Made by a program: the position numbers and the translations under genes. Shown here in pieces: positions 24,996-33,739 of a stretch of 64,000 nucleotides of DNA. Positions within the stretch are counted from its first letter, which is position 1. Each line of letters begins with the position of its first letter. Under the pieces are notes generated by a model. That model saw nothing but the letters and a program-made list of their open reading frames with translations, was not told the DNA's origin and searched no databases. Source of the DNA: Argonema galeatum A003/A1. Lineage in GTDB: Bacteria > Cyanobacteriota > Cyanobacteriia > Cyanobacteriales > Aerosakkonemataceae. The stretch lies in NCBI RefSeq assembly GCF_023333595.1, contig NZ_JAIQZM010000004.1, forward strand, positions 62,001 to 126,000, written 5' to 3'.

Positions 24996-26546
24996 TTAGA
25001 AAACCCGACCTTCAAAAGTGCCAAACTGGATAAAGTGGTCGTAGGCGGAGTGGAAGATTCCCGCATTTACATATTGAGCCACATCGGCATTTATCGCCAA
25101 ATAAGCTGCTTGTCGATCGCCCGTCTGTGCGGTCGCTCCCGCTCCGTAGCGTCCTTCATAGTAACCAAACTCGACAAAGTGTTCTAAGCCAGATGAGAAA
25201 GCTCCTGTTGTCACCGCACCTGCCACATCTGTGTACCTTTGCAAGTAAGAAGCTTCATCGTAATATAGCGACACCTCTGTCCGGCCTTCATGTACACCGT
25301 TAAGATTGAAATGCTCTAATCCCGAAGGGAGTAATCCAGCTCCCACAGCCCCTGCTATATCCGGGTTATTTTGCAAGTAGTATGCTTCGTTAAATAACCC
25401 AGTGGGGAGTTTGCTCTCCGTTAAACGCACATTATCGAAACCGATTTCTTTACCTGTGCTAGTCAGAGTATTGAGCAATCGGATTTCCAGTTGTTTGCCC
25501 AAGTTTGGGTCATTGGCGCGTGGGGTGTATGAGATGGTTGAGAAGCCAAAAAGACCTCTACCCGGTCTAAAGGCATTAAAGTCTTGAGCAACAACCTTAT
25601 CGCCCGCCACCAATTGCACCCCATAGCCTGGGAAACCAGTCCCGGTGAATTCATCCGGCGCGGCATTACCCACATCAACCGTCAAAGTATAGGTTGTATT
25701 AGCCGTTACTACTTGGTTTAGTGTCTGCTTTATCCCAGCTATACCGCTACCGACGGGGTTGTCCAGATAAAGAGCCGCGACATTATTGCCTTGCGGTGCT
25801 TCAGCAACATAAGAGCTTGTAGCCGGATTCAGCGTACTGTAATTAGAACCTTGATTTGCAAACAGGTTGGATGGGTCGTATACTTGCCAACCAGGGATAT
25901 TTCTGGCGGCAAAACCGTTGTCTTCAAGGGGTATCTCCTCAAAACCAGCGTTGGCAATAACAGGATTTGCTTCTAACCGAATGTCATCGAAGTTGGCATC
26001 TTCACCTGGGAACTGCAAAAGATTGAGCAATCGGATTTCTAGGGGTTGACCCACGTTCCGAGGGTTGGCGGAAGTAGTATAGGTAAACATTCTGGGTGCA
26101 AAAGTCCCGTCAGGCGGAATCCCTTCGTTCACAGTTTGGGCAAGCACCTCATTGCCCGCCCGCAGTTGCACTGCATAGCCTGGGAAACCAGCTATGAGGG
26201 GGAAACCCGCACTGGGGGCGATATTGCCCAGATCGAATTGTAAAGTGTATGTTGTATTCGGTTGTAACAGTGTTGATTCCAGTTTCTGTGTTAAACCAAC
26301 TACTCCGCTTCCCGGTGGTTTGACTAGAAAAATACCTACGGCATTATTGCCTTCCGGTACTCCTTGAGGATAAAAAAGTTGTTTGTACAGTTCGGCTGCA
26401 TGGAATGTGGCAGTACTAGAGTCGTCGTTACCATCTACAACATTGTATGGGTTGTATAACGACCAACCGGGCGTTTGGTTAACAGCAACCGTATCCGGAT
26501 CAATGACAGGATTTTCAAACCCTTGGTTTACAATTGTCAGATTCAT
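24996..26546 (-). CDS. Protein with two HpiC1/Stig-cyclase-like domains and three EGR repeats
   Basis: The 516-residue protein has two tandem domains (about residues 1-190 and 192-382). Each shows GFE-x-P, PGW-x-x-Y-P/DP, P-G-SG-x-x-G-x-x-Q, FPGYxVQLxAG, LEIRLLN and FDxxRL in order. This is the same motif order I recall for HpiC1 and other Stig cyclases of hapalindole-type pathways, a fold related to carbohydrate-binding modules. The C-terminal third has three repeats of about 40 residues (YYLQNNPDIAGAVGAGL...EGR). No signal peptide is seen, as in type I secretion substrates. Whether the domains are catalytic or bind ligands is unknown. Its neighbour at 26762 is a paralogue. Confidence 0.8.
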   Translation of the reverse strand: MNLTIVNQGFENPVIDPDTVAVNQTPGWSLYNPYNVVDGNDDSSTATFHAAELYKQLFYPQGVPEGNNAVGIFLVKPPGSGVVGLTQKLESTLLQPNTTYTLQFDLGNIAPSAGFPLIAGFPGYAVQLRAGNEVLAQTVNEGIPPDGTFAPRMFTYTTSANPRNVGQPLEIRLLNLLQFPGEDANFDDIRLEANPVIANAGFEEIPLEDNGFAARNIPGWQVYDPSNLFANQGSNYSTLNPATSSYVAEAPQGNNVAALYLDNPVGSGIAGIKQTLNQVVTANTTYTLTVDVGNAAPDEFTGTGFPGYGVQLVAGDKVVAQDFNAFRPGRGLFGFSTISYTPRANDPNLGKQLEIRLLNTLTSTGKEIGFDNVRLTESKLPTGLFNEAYYLQNNPDIAGAVGAGLLPSGLEHFNLNGVHEGRTEVSLYYDEASYLQRYTDVAGAVTTGAFSSGLEHFVEFGYYEGRYGAGATAQTGDRQAAYLAINADVAQYVNAGIFHSAYDHFIQFGTFEGRVF

Positions 26547-26637
26547 CTATCTAACCTCAGACTAAAATAAAAATTAACTCATTGTTCTTCATTATCAAGG
26601 AAATTGTGCAGCAACACGAATAAATTTAATTGTTTAC

Positions 26638-26681
26638 AAAAAACGACCTTCAAAAGTGCAAAACTCAATAAAGTGGTAACT
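26638..26681 (-). pseudogene. Tail of a lost EGR-repeat gene copy
   Basis: The minus strand reads SYHFIEFCTFEGRF, matching the last residues (YDHFIQFGTFEGR) of the two flanking paralogues. Nothing else of the gene remains. It is probably left from a third tandem copy or from unequal recombination. Confidence 0.7.
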
Positions 26682-26696
26682 CCAAAATAAATTTTT

Positions 26697-26721
26697 AACC
26701 CAGGAAGTTTCTTCCTGGGTT
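26697..26721 (-). terminator. Hairpin downstream of the 700-residue gene
   Basis: AACCCAGGAAG and CTTCCTGGGTT form a perfect 11-bp stem with a 3-nt loop about 40 bp after the stop of the gene at 26762. On the minus strand it is followed by an A/T-rich stretch lacking a clean U run, so intrinsic termination is probable only. Confidence 0.6.
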
Positions 26722-26761
26722 AGGGGCAATGCCCGCTAAACTTTAGATCGGATTACGACCC

Positions 26762-28864
26762 TTAGAACAAACGACCTTCAAAAGTACCAAACTGGATAAA
26801 GTGGTCATAGGCCGATTTGAAGATTCCGGCAGTTACATATTGAGCCACATCGGCATTTCTTCCCAAATAATCTGCTTGTCGATCGCCCGTCTGAGCAGTC
26901 GCTCCCGCACCGTAGCGTCCCTCATTGTAGCCAATCTCCAGAAAGTGTTCTAATCCTGAAGAGAAAATTCCGGCTCCCACAGCACCAGCCACATCTTGAT
27001 ACCTTTGCAAGTAAGAAGCTTCGTCGTAATATAGCGACACCTCTGTCCGGCCTTCATTCATCCCGAAGCGATTGAAATGGTCTAATCCCGAATCAATTAA
27101 TCCTGCTCCCACAGCCCCAGCTATATCCGTGTTATTTTGCAAGTAGTACGCTTCATTAAAGAAGTTACGAGGGAGCTTGGTTTCCGTTAACCGCACATTA
27201 TCGAAATTAACTTCTTTACCAGGGCCTTCCAACTTATTGATCAATCGAATCGACAGAGGTTGACCCAAGTTTGGATTGTTGGCAAGTGCGCTATAAGTTA
27301 CGTTAGAGGTGGTAAACACCCCCTCATCGGCTGCACCAAATAGTGGATCGGCAGGCGCAAAGTAATCGTCTTGGGCAATCACCTTACTGCCTGCCAACAA
27401 TTGCACTGCATAGCCCGGGAAACCCGGTTCGCTGAACTCGTCGGCCAAGGCATTACCGACATTCACTGTCAAACTATAGGTTGTATCAGCCGTCAGTACG
27501 CGATTGAGTGTCTGGGATAGCCCAACCGGCCCGCTTCCGGGTGGGTTTTCTATAAAAGTATCTAAGACATTGTTGCCTTCGGGTGCTTGCCCAGGATAAG
27601 AGACGTAGTTGGGATTAAGCGTACTGTAAGAGGAATCCGGGTTGATAGTTAAAAGGTTGTTTGGGTCATATAGTTGCCAACCAGGGACATTGAAAGAGAT
27701 AAAGGTACCGTCCTGCACCGTGACATCTTCAAATCCTGCGTTAGCAACAGGAGCATAGCTCTCTAACCTGACATTATCGAAATTGACCTCTGGGCCTGGT
27801 GTCTGTAGGAGATTGAGCAATCGGATTTGCAGTGGTTGACCCACGTAGCCGTCATTGGCAGATGTGGTATATGTGAAGCTGGTGGGCACAAAAGTTCCGA
27901 TCGCCGGTCTGACAGTGTTAACGTCTTGGGCAATCACCTTACCGCCAGCCAACAGTTGCACCGCATAGCCTGGGAAATCCGGGCCGTCTCCGGCATTATT
28001 ACCGATATCAACGCTCAAACGATAGGTTGTATTCGCCTTTAATCCTTGTCTTAACGTCTGGGATACTCCAGCTATACCGCTGCCGGTGGGGTTTTCAAAA
28101 TAGGTGGCTAAGACATTATTCCCTTGGGGCGCTTGGCCGGGATAAGCCAATGCAGATGGATTGAGCGAACCAAGGTTAGAATTGGCGTTAGTACCTAATA
28201 GGTTGAATGGATCGTAGAGTTGCCAACCGGGCACCGTTCTGGAAGTATAGCCGTCATCCGCCAGAACTGGTTCTTCAAACCCTCCGTTAGCGACGGCTGG
28301 ATTAGCTTCTAAGCTGATTTGATTGAAATCGACTTCTCTACCTAGATCCAGCAAGGGATTGAGCAATCGGATTTCCAGGGGTTGACCCAAGCTGGGGTCG
28401 TTGGCGAACGGGGTGTAGGTGACGGTGGAGGTGACCAATGTCCCTTCTGGCACAACCTTGGTATTGCGGTCTTCAGCAAGTAATTTTCCCCCTGCCAGCA
28501 GTTGCACGACATAGCCTGGGAAACCCGCGCCCAGGGCGGCGTCTGGCAAGGGATTGCCTATTTCCGCTCGCAATGTATAGGTGTTACCGGCTGTTAAGAC
28601 ATCTTTCAGGGTCTGAGACAGTCCCGCCGTGCCTGTGCCGATGGGATGTTCTAGATAACTGGCGCTGACATTGCCTAACGATGCTTCGTTAGGATAAGAG
28701 ATTAACTGGGGATTGAGGGTGGCGTAATTGGAAAATACGGTTGGTGAGGTAAAAAGGCCCAATGGGTCATATACCTGCCAGCCTGGTATTGGTTTGGCTA
28801 CGGTAAATCCGCCGTCTTGTAGTGGTAAATCGTCAAAGGCTGAATTTGCGATCGTTAGAAACAT
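26762..28864 (-). CDS. Protein with three HpiC1/Stig-cyclase-like domains and three EGR repeats
   Basis: The 700-residue paralogue of the gene at 24996 has three tandem domains (about 1-190, 190-373 and 374-565), each with the GFE/AFD start, PGWQ-x-YDP-x-x-L, P-GSG-x-x-G-x-SQTL, FPGYxVQLLAG and a closing FDNVRL (FNQISL in the first). The FDN motif is changed in domain 1, so that domain may differ in ligand or metal binding. The C-terminal 130 residues are three EGR repeats nearly identical to those of the paralogue, pointing to gene duplication or conversion. No signal peptide is visible. Export by type I secretion is inferred. Confidence 0.8.
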   Translation of the reverse strand: MFLTIANSAFDDLPLQDGGFTVAKPIPGWQVYDPLGLFTSPTVFSNYATLNPQLISYPNEASLGNVSASYLEHPIGTGTAGLSQTLKDVLTAGNTYTLRAEIGNPLPDAALGAGFPGYVVQLLAGGKLLAEDRNTKVVPEGTLVTSTVTYTPFANDPSLGQPLEIRLLNPLLDLGREVDFNQISLEANPAVANGGFEEPVLADDGYTSRTVPGWQLYDPFNLLGTNANSNLGSLNPSALAYPGQAPQGNNVLATYFENPTGSGIAGVSQTLRQGLKANTTYRLSVDIGNNAGDGPDFPGYAVQLLAGGKVIAQDVNTVRPAIGTFVPTSFTYTTSANDGYVGQPLQIRLLNLLQTPGPEVNFDNVRLESYAPVANAGFEDVTVQDGTFISFNVPGWQLYDPNNLLTINPDSSYSTLNPNYVSYPGQAPEGNNVLDTFIENPPGSGPVGLSQTLNRVLTADTTYSLTVNVGNALADEFSEPGFPGYAVQLLAGSKVIAQDDYFAPADPLFGAADEGVFTTSNVTYSALANNPNLGQPLSIRLINKLEGPGKEVNFDNVRLTETKLPRNFFNEAYYLQNNTDIAGAVGAGLIDSGLDHFNRFGMNEGRTEVSLYYDEASYLQRYQDVAGAVGAGIFSSGLEHFLEIGYNEGRYGAGATAQTGDRQADYLGRNADVAQYVTAGIFKSAYDHFIQFGTFEGRLF

Positions 28865-29689
28865 CTGTTTTACCTCACACTAAAATCGAAGTTAACTTTT
28901 TATGCAATTCAGACAAACAGCACCTTTAGGATAGATTAATCTATTCGTTGCTGCAAGATCTCAGTTCAAACAATATACTACAAATTTACCACCAGGCCGT
29001 CCTGTCCCGACTTTAGCGAGTAGCAGATGGTATTGAAAATATCATCTGCCTCGATTTGTGACTTTTCTTATGGATACGCCCCGCTAAGATAGTCTCTTCG
29101 TTTCAACCAGGAAAAGTAGGAAAAGTAGTTTTCCTACTCCACAGCCTAGACAGGCTTGATTTTTTGTCAGGAACTTCTGAATTTCCTGATATGATCAATA
29201 TAGTGTATATTTTATTTAGATAAACGTCTAACTGGAGAGTAATACTTACGTAACAGCAGAGCTAACATTTCTTTAGGAGAAATTTAATTTATGTTTTTGT
29301 AGCTTTATGCTAAAAGGAAGTAACAAAAGCATGAAGATTAGTTTTTCCAGTGCCACAGCACAAACAGGCTTGATTTTTCGTCTGGAAATTCAGAAGTTAC
29401 AGATATAATCAATCTAGTGTTAATTGATTTAGGTAACCATCTCACTAGAGTATGATTATTACCTAAGAATAAACACTGCTGGCTGTAGGACAAATTTACG
29501 GTTGTGGCGCTCAATCAATAAGAACGAAATTAATTCGTTAGTCGTAGTAGCACAGCTAATTAAAATCTTGGTATAACCGACATACTGATGATGCTGTGCT
29601 ACTACTACAAAATGTTCGTTTTGAACGGCATAATAATTCCGAAAAACCAAATTTTTGTTTGATATTTTAGAGAGGAGACTGTAAAGCTC
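28865..29689. other. Long intergenic region with two promoter-region repeats
   Basis: This 825-bp region separates the divergent HpiC1-like and tyrosinase genes. A segment of about 120 bp occurs twice (about 29122-29250 and 29333-29465), each with CCACAGC...ACAGGCTTGATTTTT, a GATATGATCAAT-like or GATATAATCAAT core and GTCT/ATCTxACTxGAGAGTA. The copies are diverged. GATATAATC-like strings could be -10 elements. I see no gene here. Confidence 0.6.
29541..29644. repeat. Hairpin repeat upstream of the tyrosinase gene
   Basis: GTAGTAGCACAGC (29544-29556) and GCTGTGCTACTAC (29593-29605) form 13-bp perfect arms. The following sequence (TACAAAATGTTCGTTTTGAAC...GCATAATAATTCCGAAA) recurs in inverted orientation at about 32393-32438, downstream of the gene, while the hairpin core is in the same orientation in both places. 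Confidence 0.8.
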
Positions 29690-32212
29690 ATGGAAGACCA
29701 ACAAATGATGGCCAACATGATGGGGATGGCAACAGATAACCGTGAGGTAAATTTCGCAGAAGGAACGCAACCAGATCAACCACTACCAACGACAGAACCG
29801 CCAGTAAGTCAACCAGAAATACCGTCAGAACCCAGCACATCCCCGTTTCGGCAAAAAGACGAACTAAGACAGGCAATCAGCACACCTGATAAGCACGTGC
29901 GGAAAGCTGTTCTAGACCTCACTCAGGATGAGAAGAACGCTTACACCAGCGCCGTGCTGAAGATGAAAAACACATTCCGTCCGGGATCGCCCATTAGTAT
30001 GCTGGACGAGTTTGTGATGCTCCACATTGAAATCATGGCCTTTGCCAGGGTGCCCCTGAAACCCGGTCAGACTATGGGCGAAGGGCCGTTGGATATGTCT
30101 GGCATTAACGCGGCTCACTTCGCTCCTGCCTTCGCATCTTGGCACCGCGAGCTGCTGTCGCGTTATGAAAAGGGATTGCAGCAAGTTTCTGGAAATCCCA
30201 ACCTAACCGTACCCTACTGGGATTACACCGATCCCAGAACCCTGGATGTCTTGTTCTCGCCAAATTTTCTGGGCGGTAACGGGAGCGGCGATAACTATAC
30301 AGTAACGCCGAACCAAGAACTCGTACCAAATGCAGGAGCCACCCAAACCATAAACGGCGGCGAAGTAACAGATGGGCCATTCACTAAAGCCAATGGATAT
30401 GTCCTCGACCCCAGAATCCACTCCAATATGGATGATTCTGTCAGCCGGGGTGATGCCCTGAAGCGCTATCTCTACAACGAACCCTGGGGAAGGAATCTGA
30501 TCCCCAGAGAAGAAGTTGAAGCTTATATGAGTCTGGACGATCCCAGTTTATTCATCAGCGCCTTGGAAGGGAACATCAAGATCCTTTCTCAGAATGGTGA
30601 ATTGGCCAGGGATGCGAATGGCAACATCCGGTATGACTTTCCCATCCAAAACCTCATTTATTACGGCCACAACTTAATTCACGATTTTGTTTCGGGCAGC
30701 CCAGTCCCTGCGGGCACCGACTTCAATTCTTTAATATACAGGGGGACAATGAACGTCTCCTCCTCGCCTTACGATCCGGTGTTCTGGATGCTCCACTCCA
30801 ACATAGATCGGAAGTGGGCGGAATGGCAGGCTGACGGGCATAACGGGCCTGAGTACTATGCGACAAACAACCCTCTAGACCCTGTAGCGGGAACCCCCCT
30901 GCCCTACGGACAAAACCTGAACGATCGGATGTGGCCGTGGGATGGGGGCCAGAATATGCCCCGCTATGTCTTGTCTCAGGTCGATACGAATGGTAATCCA
31001 TTGCAGCGCCTGGATGTCAGGGGGATTGCTCAGAATGCCTACGGAAACGACATTGTTCTGTTAACAGATCCGATCGATATTTCGTCGGGTCGGTACAACT
31101 ACACCTACAGTTCCCTCGTTACCAGATTAAGTGCCCCACCTACTCTTGGCGCTGAAACCCTGTTTAACCCCACCTATTATTCCAAAATGAATGGTGACGT
31201 TGCCAACGCGGTTAATGGTGGTGTTTTCAGGAGTGCTTTCCAGCACTTCGCTCAAAGCGGTTACCAAGAAGGGCGCAACCCCAGTGCTTTATTTGACCAG
31301 TACGCCATAGACAATCCGGATGTGGCTGTCGGCATTGCTAACGGTTCTGTGAAAAGTGCATTCGATCACTTCATCAAGAACGGTATAGCAGAGGGGCGCG
31401 GACTTGCTAAACAGATGGCTGGATTGGAAGCAGTTTACGAACTCCAAAACGCAGATGTTGCCCAAGGTGTTCGCCAAGGCACTATTACAAGTGGGCTGGC
31501 GCACCTATTCCAATCCGGTTTAGCTGAAGGTCGCGATCCTTTCAGACTCTACAACCTGATTGCCGAAAACTTTGACGCCACCTATTATGACGCCAAAAAC
31601 CCAGATGTAGCAGCAGCCGTTCGGCAAGGCGTATTCGATAGTTCTCTGGAACATTTCGTTGGATTTGGAATGTCTGAGGGTCGCAACCCCAGTCTTCTGT
31701 TCAACAGCAAGACTTACGATGCAAGCAATCCTGACGTAGCGACTGCGGTAAGCCAAGGCACGGTAAGAAGTGAATTTGAACACTATTTGACTAAGGGTTT
31801 CGCGGAAGGAAGAGCCCTTTCAGCTGGCACAGCAGCTAACTTTCAAGCGGGTAAAACGCTCACAGGTAGTGCTGGTGATGACGTAATCACAGGTGGCTTT
31901 GGCAACGATACCATCAACGGTGGTGCTGGAGACGACGTGATTGACGGCGGTGCTGGCATGGATATGGTCACTGGCGGTGCCGGTCGCGATTTGTTTGTAC
32001 TGGCAATGGGCATGGGCGGAAACACCATTACTGACTTCTCTGCGGCTGAAGACCGACTGGAATTACCTATGGGTATGATGTTTAATCAGTTGGGTATCTC
32101 AGCCTCTGGACAAGATACCGTTGTCAACATTGCTTCCACAGGCGAACAATTAGCAATGCTGATGGGTGTATCAGCTAGCGCTATCACTTCTGGTGTATTC
32201 GCTACCGTCTAA
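29690..32212 (+). CDS. Tyrosinase-domain protein with EGR repeats and RTX tail
   Basis: The 840-residue protein starts with a disordered Pro/Gln-rich stretch (1-60). Residues about 95-400 form a type-3 copper domain with all six His ligands: H112, H143 and H152 (CuA; MLHIE, AHFAP, WHREL) and H327, H331 and H369 (CuB; GHNLIHDF, MLHSNIDRKW). Tyrosinases oxidise phenols to quinones. Residues about 491-715 hold five EGR repeats; about 722-760 are RTX nonapeptides (GSAGDDVITGGFGNDTI...) that bind calcium and mark type I secretion substrates. No signal peptide is seen. A rho-independent terminator follows. Substrate unknown; melanin-like or protein-crosslinking roles are possible. Confidence 0.9.
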   Translation: MEDQQMMANMMGMATDNREVNFAEGTQPDQPLPTTEPPVSQPEIPSEPSTSPFRQKDELRQAISTPDKHVRKAVLDLTQDEKNAYTSAVLKMKNTFRPGSPISMLDEFVMLHIEIMAFARVPLKPGQTMGEGPLDMSGINAAHFAPAFASWHRELLSRYEKGLQQVSGNPNLTVPYWDYTDPRTLDVLFSPNFLGGNGSGDNYTVTPNQELVPNAGATQTINGGEVTDGPFTKANGYVLDPRIHSNMDDSVSRGDALKRYLYNEPWGRNLIPREEVEAYMSLDDPSLFISALEGNIKILSQNGELARDANGNIRYDFPIQNLIYYGHNLIHDFVSGSPVPAGTDFNSLIYRGTMNVSSSPYDPVFWMLHSNIDRKWAEWQADGHNGPEYYATNNPLDPVAGTPLPYGQNLNDRMWPWDGGQNMPRYVLSQVDTNGNPLQRLDVRGIAQNAYGNDIVLLTDPIDISSGRYNYTYSSLVTRLSAPPTLGAETLFNPTYYSKMNGDVANAVNGGVFRSAFQHFAQSGYQEGRNPSALFDQYAIDNPDVAVGIANGSVKSAFDHFIKNGIAEGRGLAKQMAGLEAVYELQNADVAQGVRQGTITSGLAHLFQSGLAEGRDPFRLYNLIAENFDATYYDAKNPDVAAAVRQGVFDSSLEHFVGFGMSEGRNPSLLFNSKTYDASNPDVATAVSQGTVRSEFEHYLTKGFAEGRALSAGTAANFQAGKTLTGSAGDDVITGGFGNDTINGGAGDDVIDGGAGMDMVTGGAGRDLFVLAMGMGGNTITDFSAAEDRLELPMGMMFNQLGISASGQDTVVNIASTGEQLAMLMGVSASAITSGVFATV

Positions 32213-32245
32213 GACTGGAGTTTATAGCACCGGGGATGATTGGGT

Positions 32246-32293
32246 AAAAAAAAAGACAGGTCTACGATTTGCGATCGGGCCTGTCTTTTTTTT
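32246..32293 (+). terminator. Rho-independent terminator after the tyrosinase gene
   Basis: AAAAAAAGACAGG (to 32260) pairs with CCTGTCTTTTTTTT (32280-32293) in a long stem ending in an eight-T run, 34 bp after the stop codon. It is the clearest intrinsic terminator in the window and could act in both directions. Confidence 0.88.
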
Positions 32294-32341
32294 AAATTCG
32301 CCTAAAATTCAGTCATATCAAGTCCGGACTCTAGCAGGTAT

Positions 32342-32639
32342 GTTGTTGCGCTTGAGCGCTATCTTACTCCCTTCGCGCCACAAGATTATCGGGTCTTTCG
32401 GAATTATTATGCTAATGTTCAAAACGAACATTTTGTAGGGCACGGCATAATTAAAATCTTGAGCTGACCGACATACTGATGATGCCGTGCCCCTACGACC
32501 GCATATTTGACCCGAAAGAACCAGGATTTTTGACTTTTGAATGAGTGACTTTTGACTTCCGACGAAGGCACTAGCCCCTAGCCCAATTCTAGATATTCTT
32601 CCACCGCGAAGGGAATAAAGAGCGCGGCATCGCAACAAC
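32342..32639. repeat. Nested fold-back element
   Basis: GTTGTTGCGCTTGAGCGC (32342-) pairs imperfectly with the end of the element (GAGCGCGGCATCGCAACAAC, to 32639), including CCCTTCGCG / CGCGAAGGG. Inside it, 32393-32500 carries the second copy of the hairpin repeat found upstream of the tyrosinase gene (stem GTAGGGCACGGCAT / ATGCCGTGCCCCTAC). No gene is seen in 32213-32794. Confidence 0.75.
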
Positions 32640-32695
32640 TTACCAAATATTTAACTATGGCTAATCGACCGGACACGATCTCAAGCAATTTTGGA

Positions 32696-32790
32696 TGAAA
32701 GGATTTGGGATTTTAGATTTTACCCATGAATGAATATATTCACTGGTTTTTCTTCTAATCCAAAATCCAAAATCTAAAATCCAAAATCGA
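32696..32790. repeat. Inverted heptanucleotide repeats (GGATTTT / AAAATCC)
   Basis: GGATTTGGGATTTTAGATTTTA and, 50 bp later, AATCCAAAATCCAAAATC units form an imperfect fold-back of the AATCTAA/AATCCAA repeat class, ending next to the stop codon of the gene at 32795. Confidence 0.75.
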
Positions 32791-32794
32791 TCGG

Positions 32795-33739
32795 CTAACC
32801 CAGGAGAGTAAACCCACTTTTCACAGCATCCGCTGGGTTCAGCAGTCCTAAATTCGGATTTCCCTCCACAACAGCAACCAAGTCGTTTCGTTTGCCTAAA
32901 TTGCTATTGGAAGCTGTATAAATCAGATAATCTCCTCCAAAACCATTGGGTACCAAAGTGTATTGATTTGGTGTGCCGCCCAGAACTATGGTATCTTTCC
33001 CCAGCTCGAAATTCTGAATTATAGCGTAATCGTCAGTGCCAACATCCTTGGAATTTAAATAGAACGATTGAAAGTTACTCTGAGTGGTGCTACTTGTAAT
33101 ACGCCCAACCCCCAGAACAAATTGGTCTTGTCCAGATCCACCAACCAGGGTATCTATTTCACCATCTCCCTTGCTGGTAGTTATAATATCGTATGTACTG
33201 CTCCCAATATCTCCAACTACATTAGTGACACCAACTCCATAAATCTGAGTTTTTGCACCAAAGCCGCTGACGACATCACTAGCGTTGGAAGCAGTGAAAT
33301 ACCCCGTTCGTCCTTCCAATTGTCCAACTTGTTGGTAGTGTTGCAAACCTGACTTGTCAGTGCCAAGCCTAACAGCCGACGCCACATCGAGGTTGTTTGT
33401 TATATACGCTTTTTCGTTAAAAAATGTGGCGGGATCTGGGCCTCCTAAAGGAACTCCAGAACGACCTTCTTCTTCTCCGAAGTCGATGAAGTGTTGCAAC
33501 CCAGAACTGAAAAGTCCAGAGCGAACAGCGGCTGCTACATCGCTGTATTTTGCTAAATAACTTGCTTCGTCAAAGGAAGGAGATATTAAAGTACGACCTT
33601 CTCTTACACCAGACTCCTGAAAGTGCTGTAGACCAGAGGTAATAACCCTAGCTTCAACAGCCGCTCTTACATCGGGGTAGTTTGCCAGGTAGAAACTTTC
33701 ATTAAAGATAGCGAAACTCATGTTATTCTCCAGGTACAT
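32795..33739 (-). CDS. EGR-repeat protein with RTX-like C-terminal domain
   Basis: The 314-residue protein has three roughly 40-residue repeats (about 5-125; for example FNESFYLANYPDVRAAVEA...GVREGR) like those of the tyrosinase and HpiC1-like proteins. The rest resembles the C-terminal beta domain of hemolysin-type calcium-binding proteins: DTLVGGSGQDQFVLGVG, then DYAIIQNFELGKDTIVLGG and GDYLIYTA. There is no enzyme domain and no signal peptide. It may be a surface or matrix partner for the other repeat proteins. It is convergent with the tyrosinase gene. Confidence 0.82.
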   Translation of the reverse strand: MYLENNMSFAIFNESFYLANYPDVRAAVEARVITSGLQHFQESGVREGRTLISPSFDEASYLAKYSDVAAAVRSGLFSSGLQHFIDFGEEEGRSGVPLGGPDPATFFNEKAYITNNLDVASAVRLGTDKSGLQHYQQVGQLEGRTGYFTASNASDVVSGFGAKTQIYGVGVTNVVGDIGSSTYDIITTSKGDGEIDTLVGGSGQDQFVLGVGRITSSTTQSNFQSFYLNSKDVGTDDYAIIQNFELGKDTIVLGGTPNQYTLVPNGFGGDYLIYTASNSNLGKRNDLVAVVEGNPNLGLLNPADAVKSGFTLLG

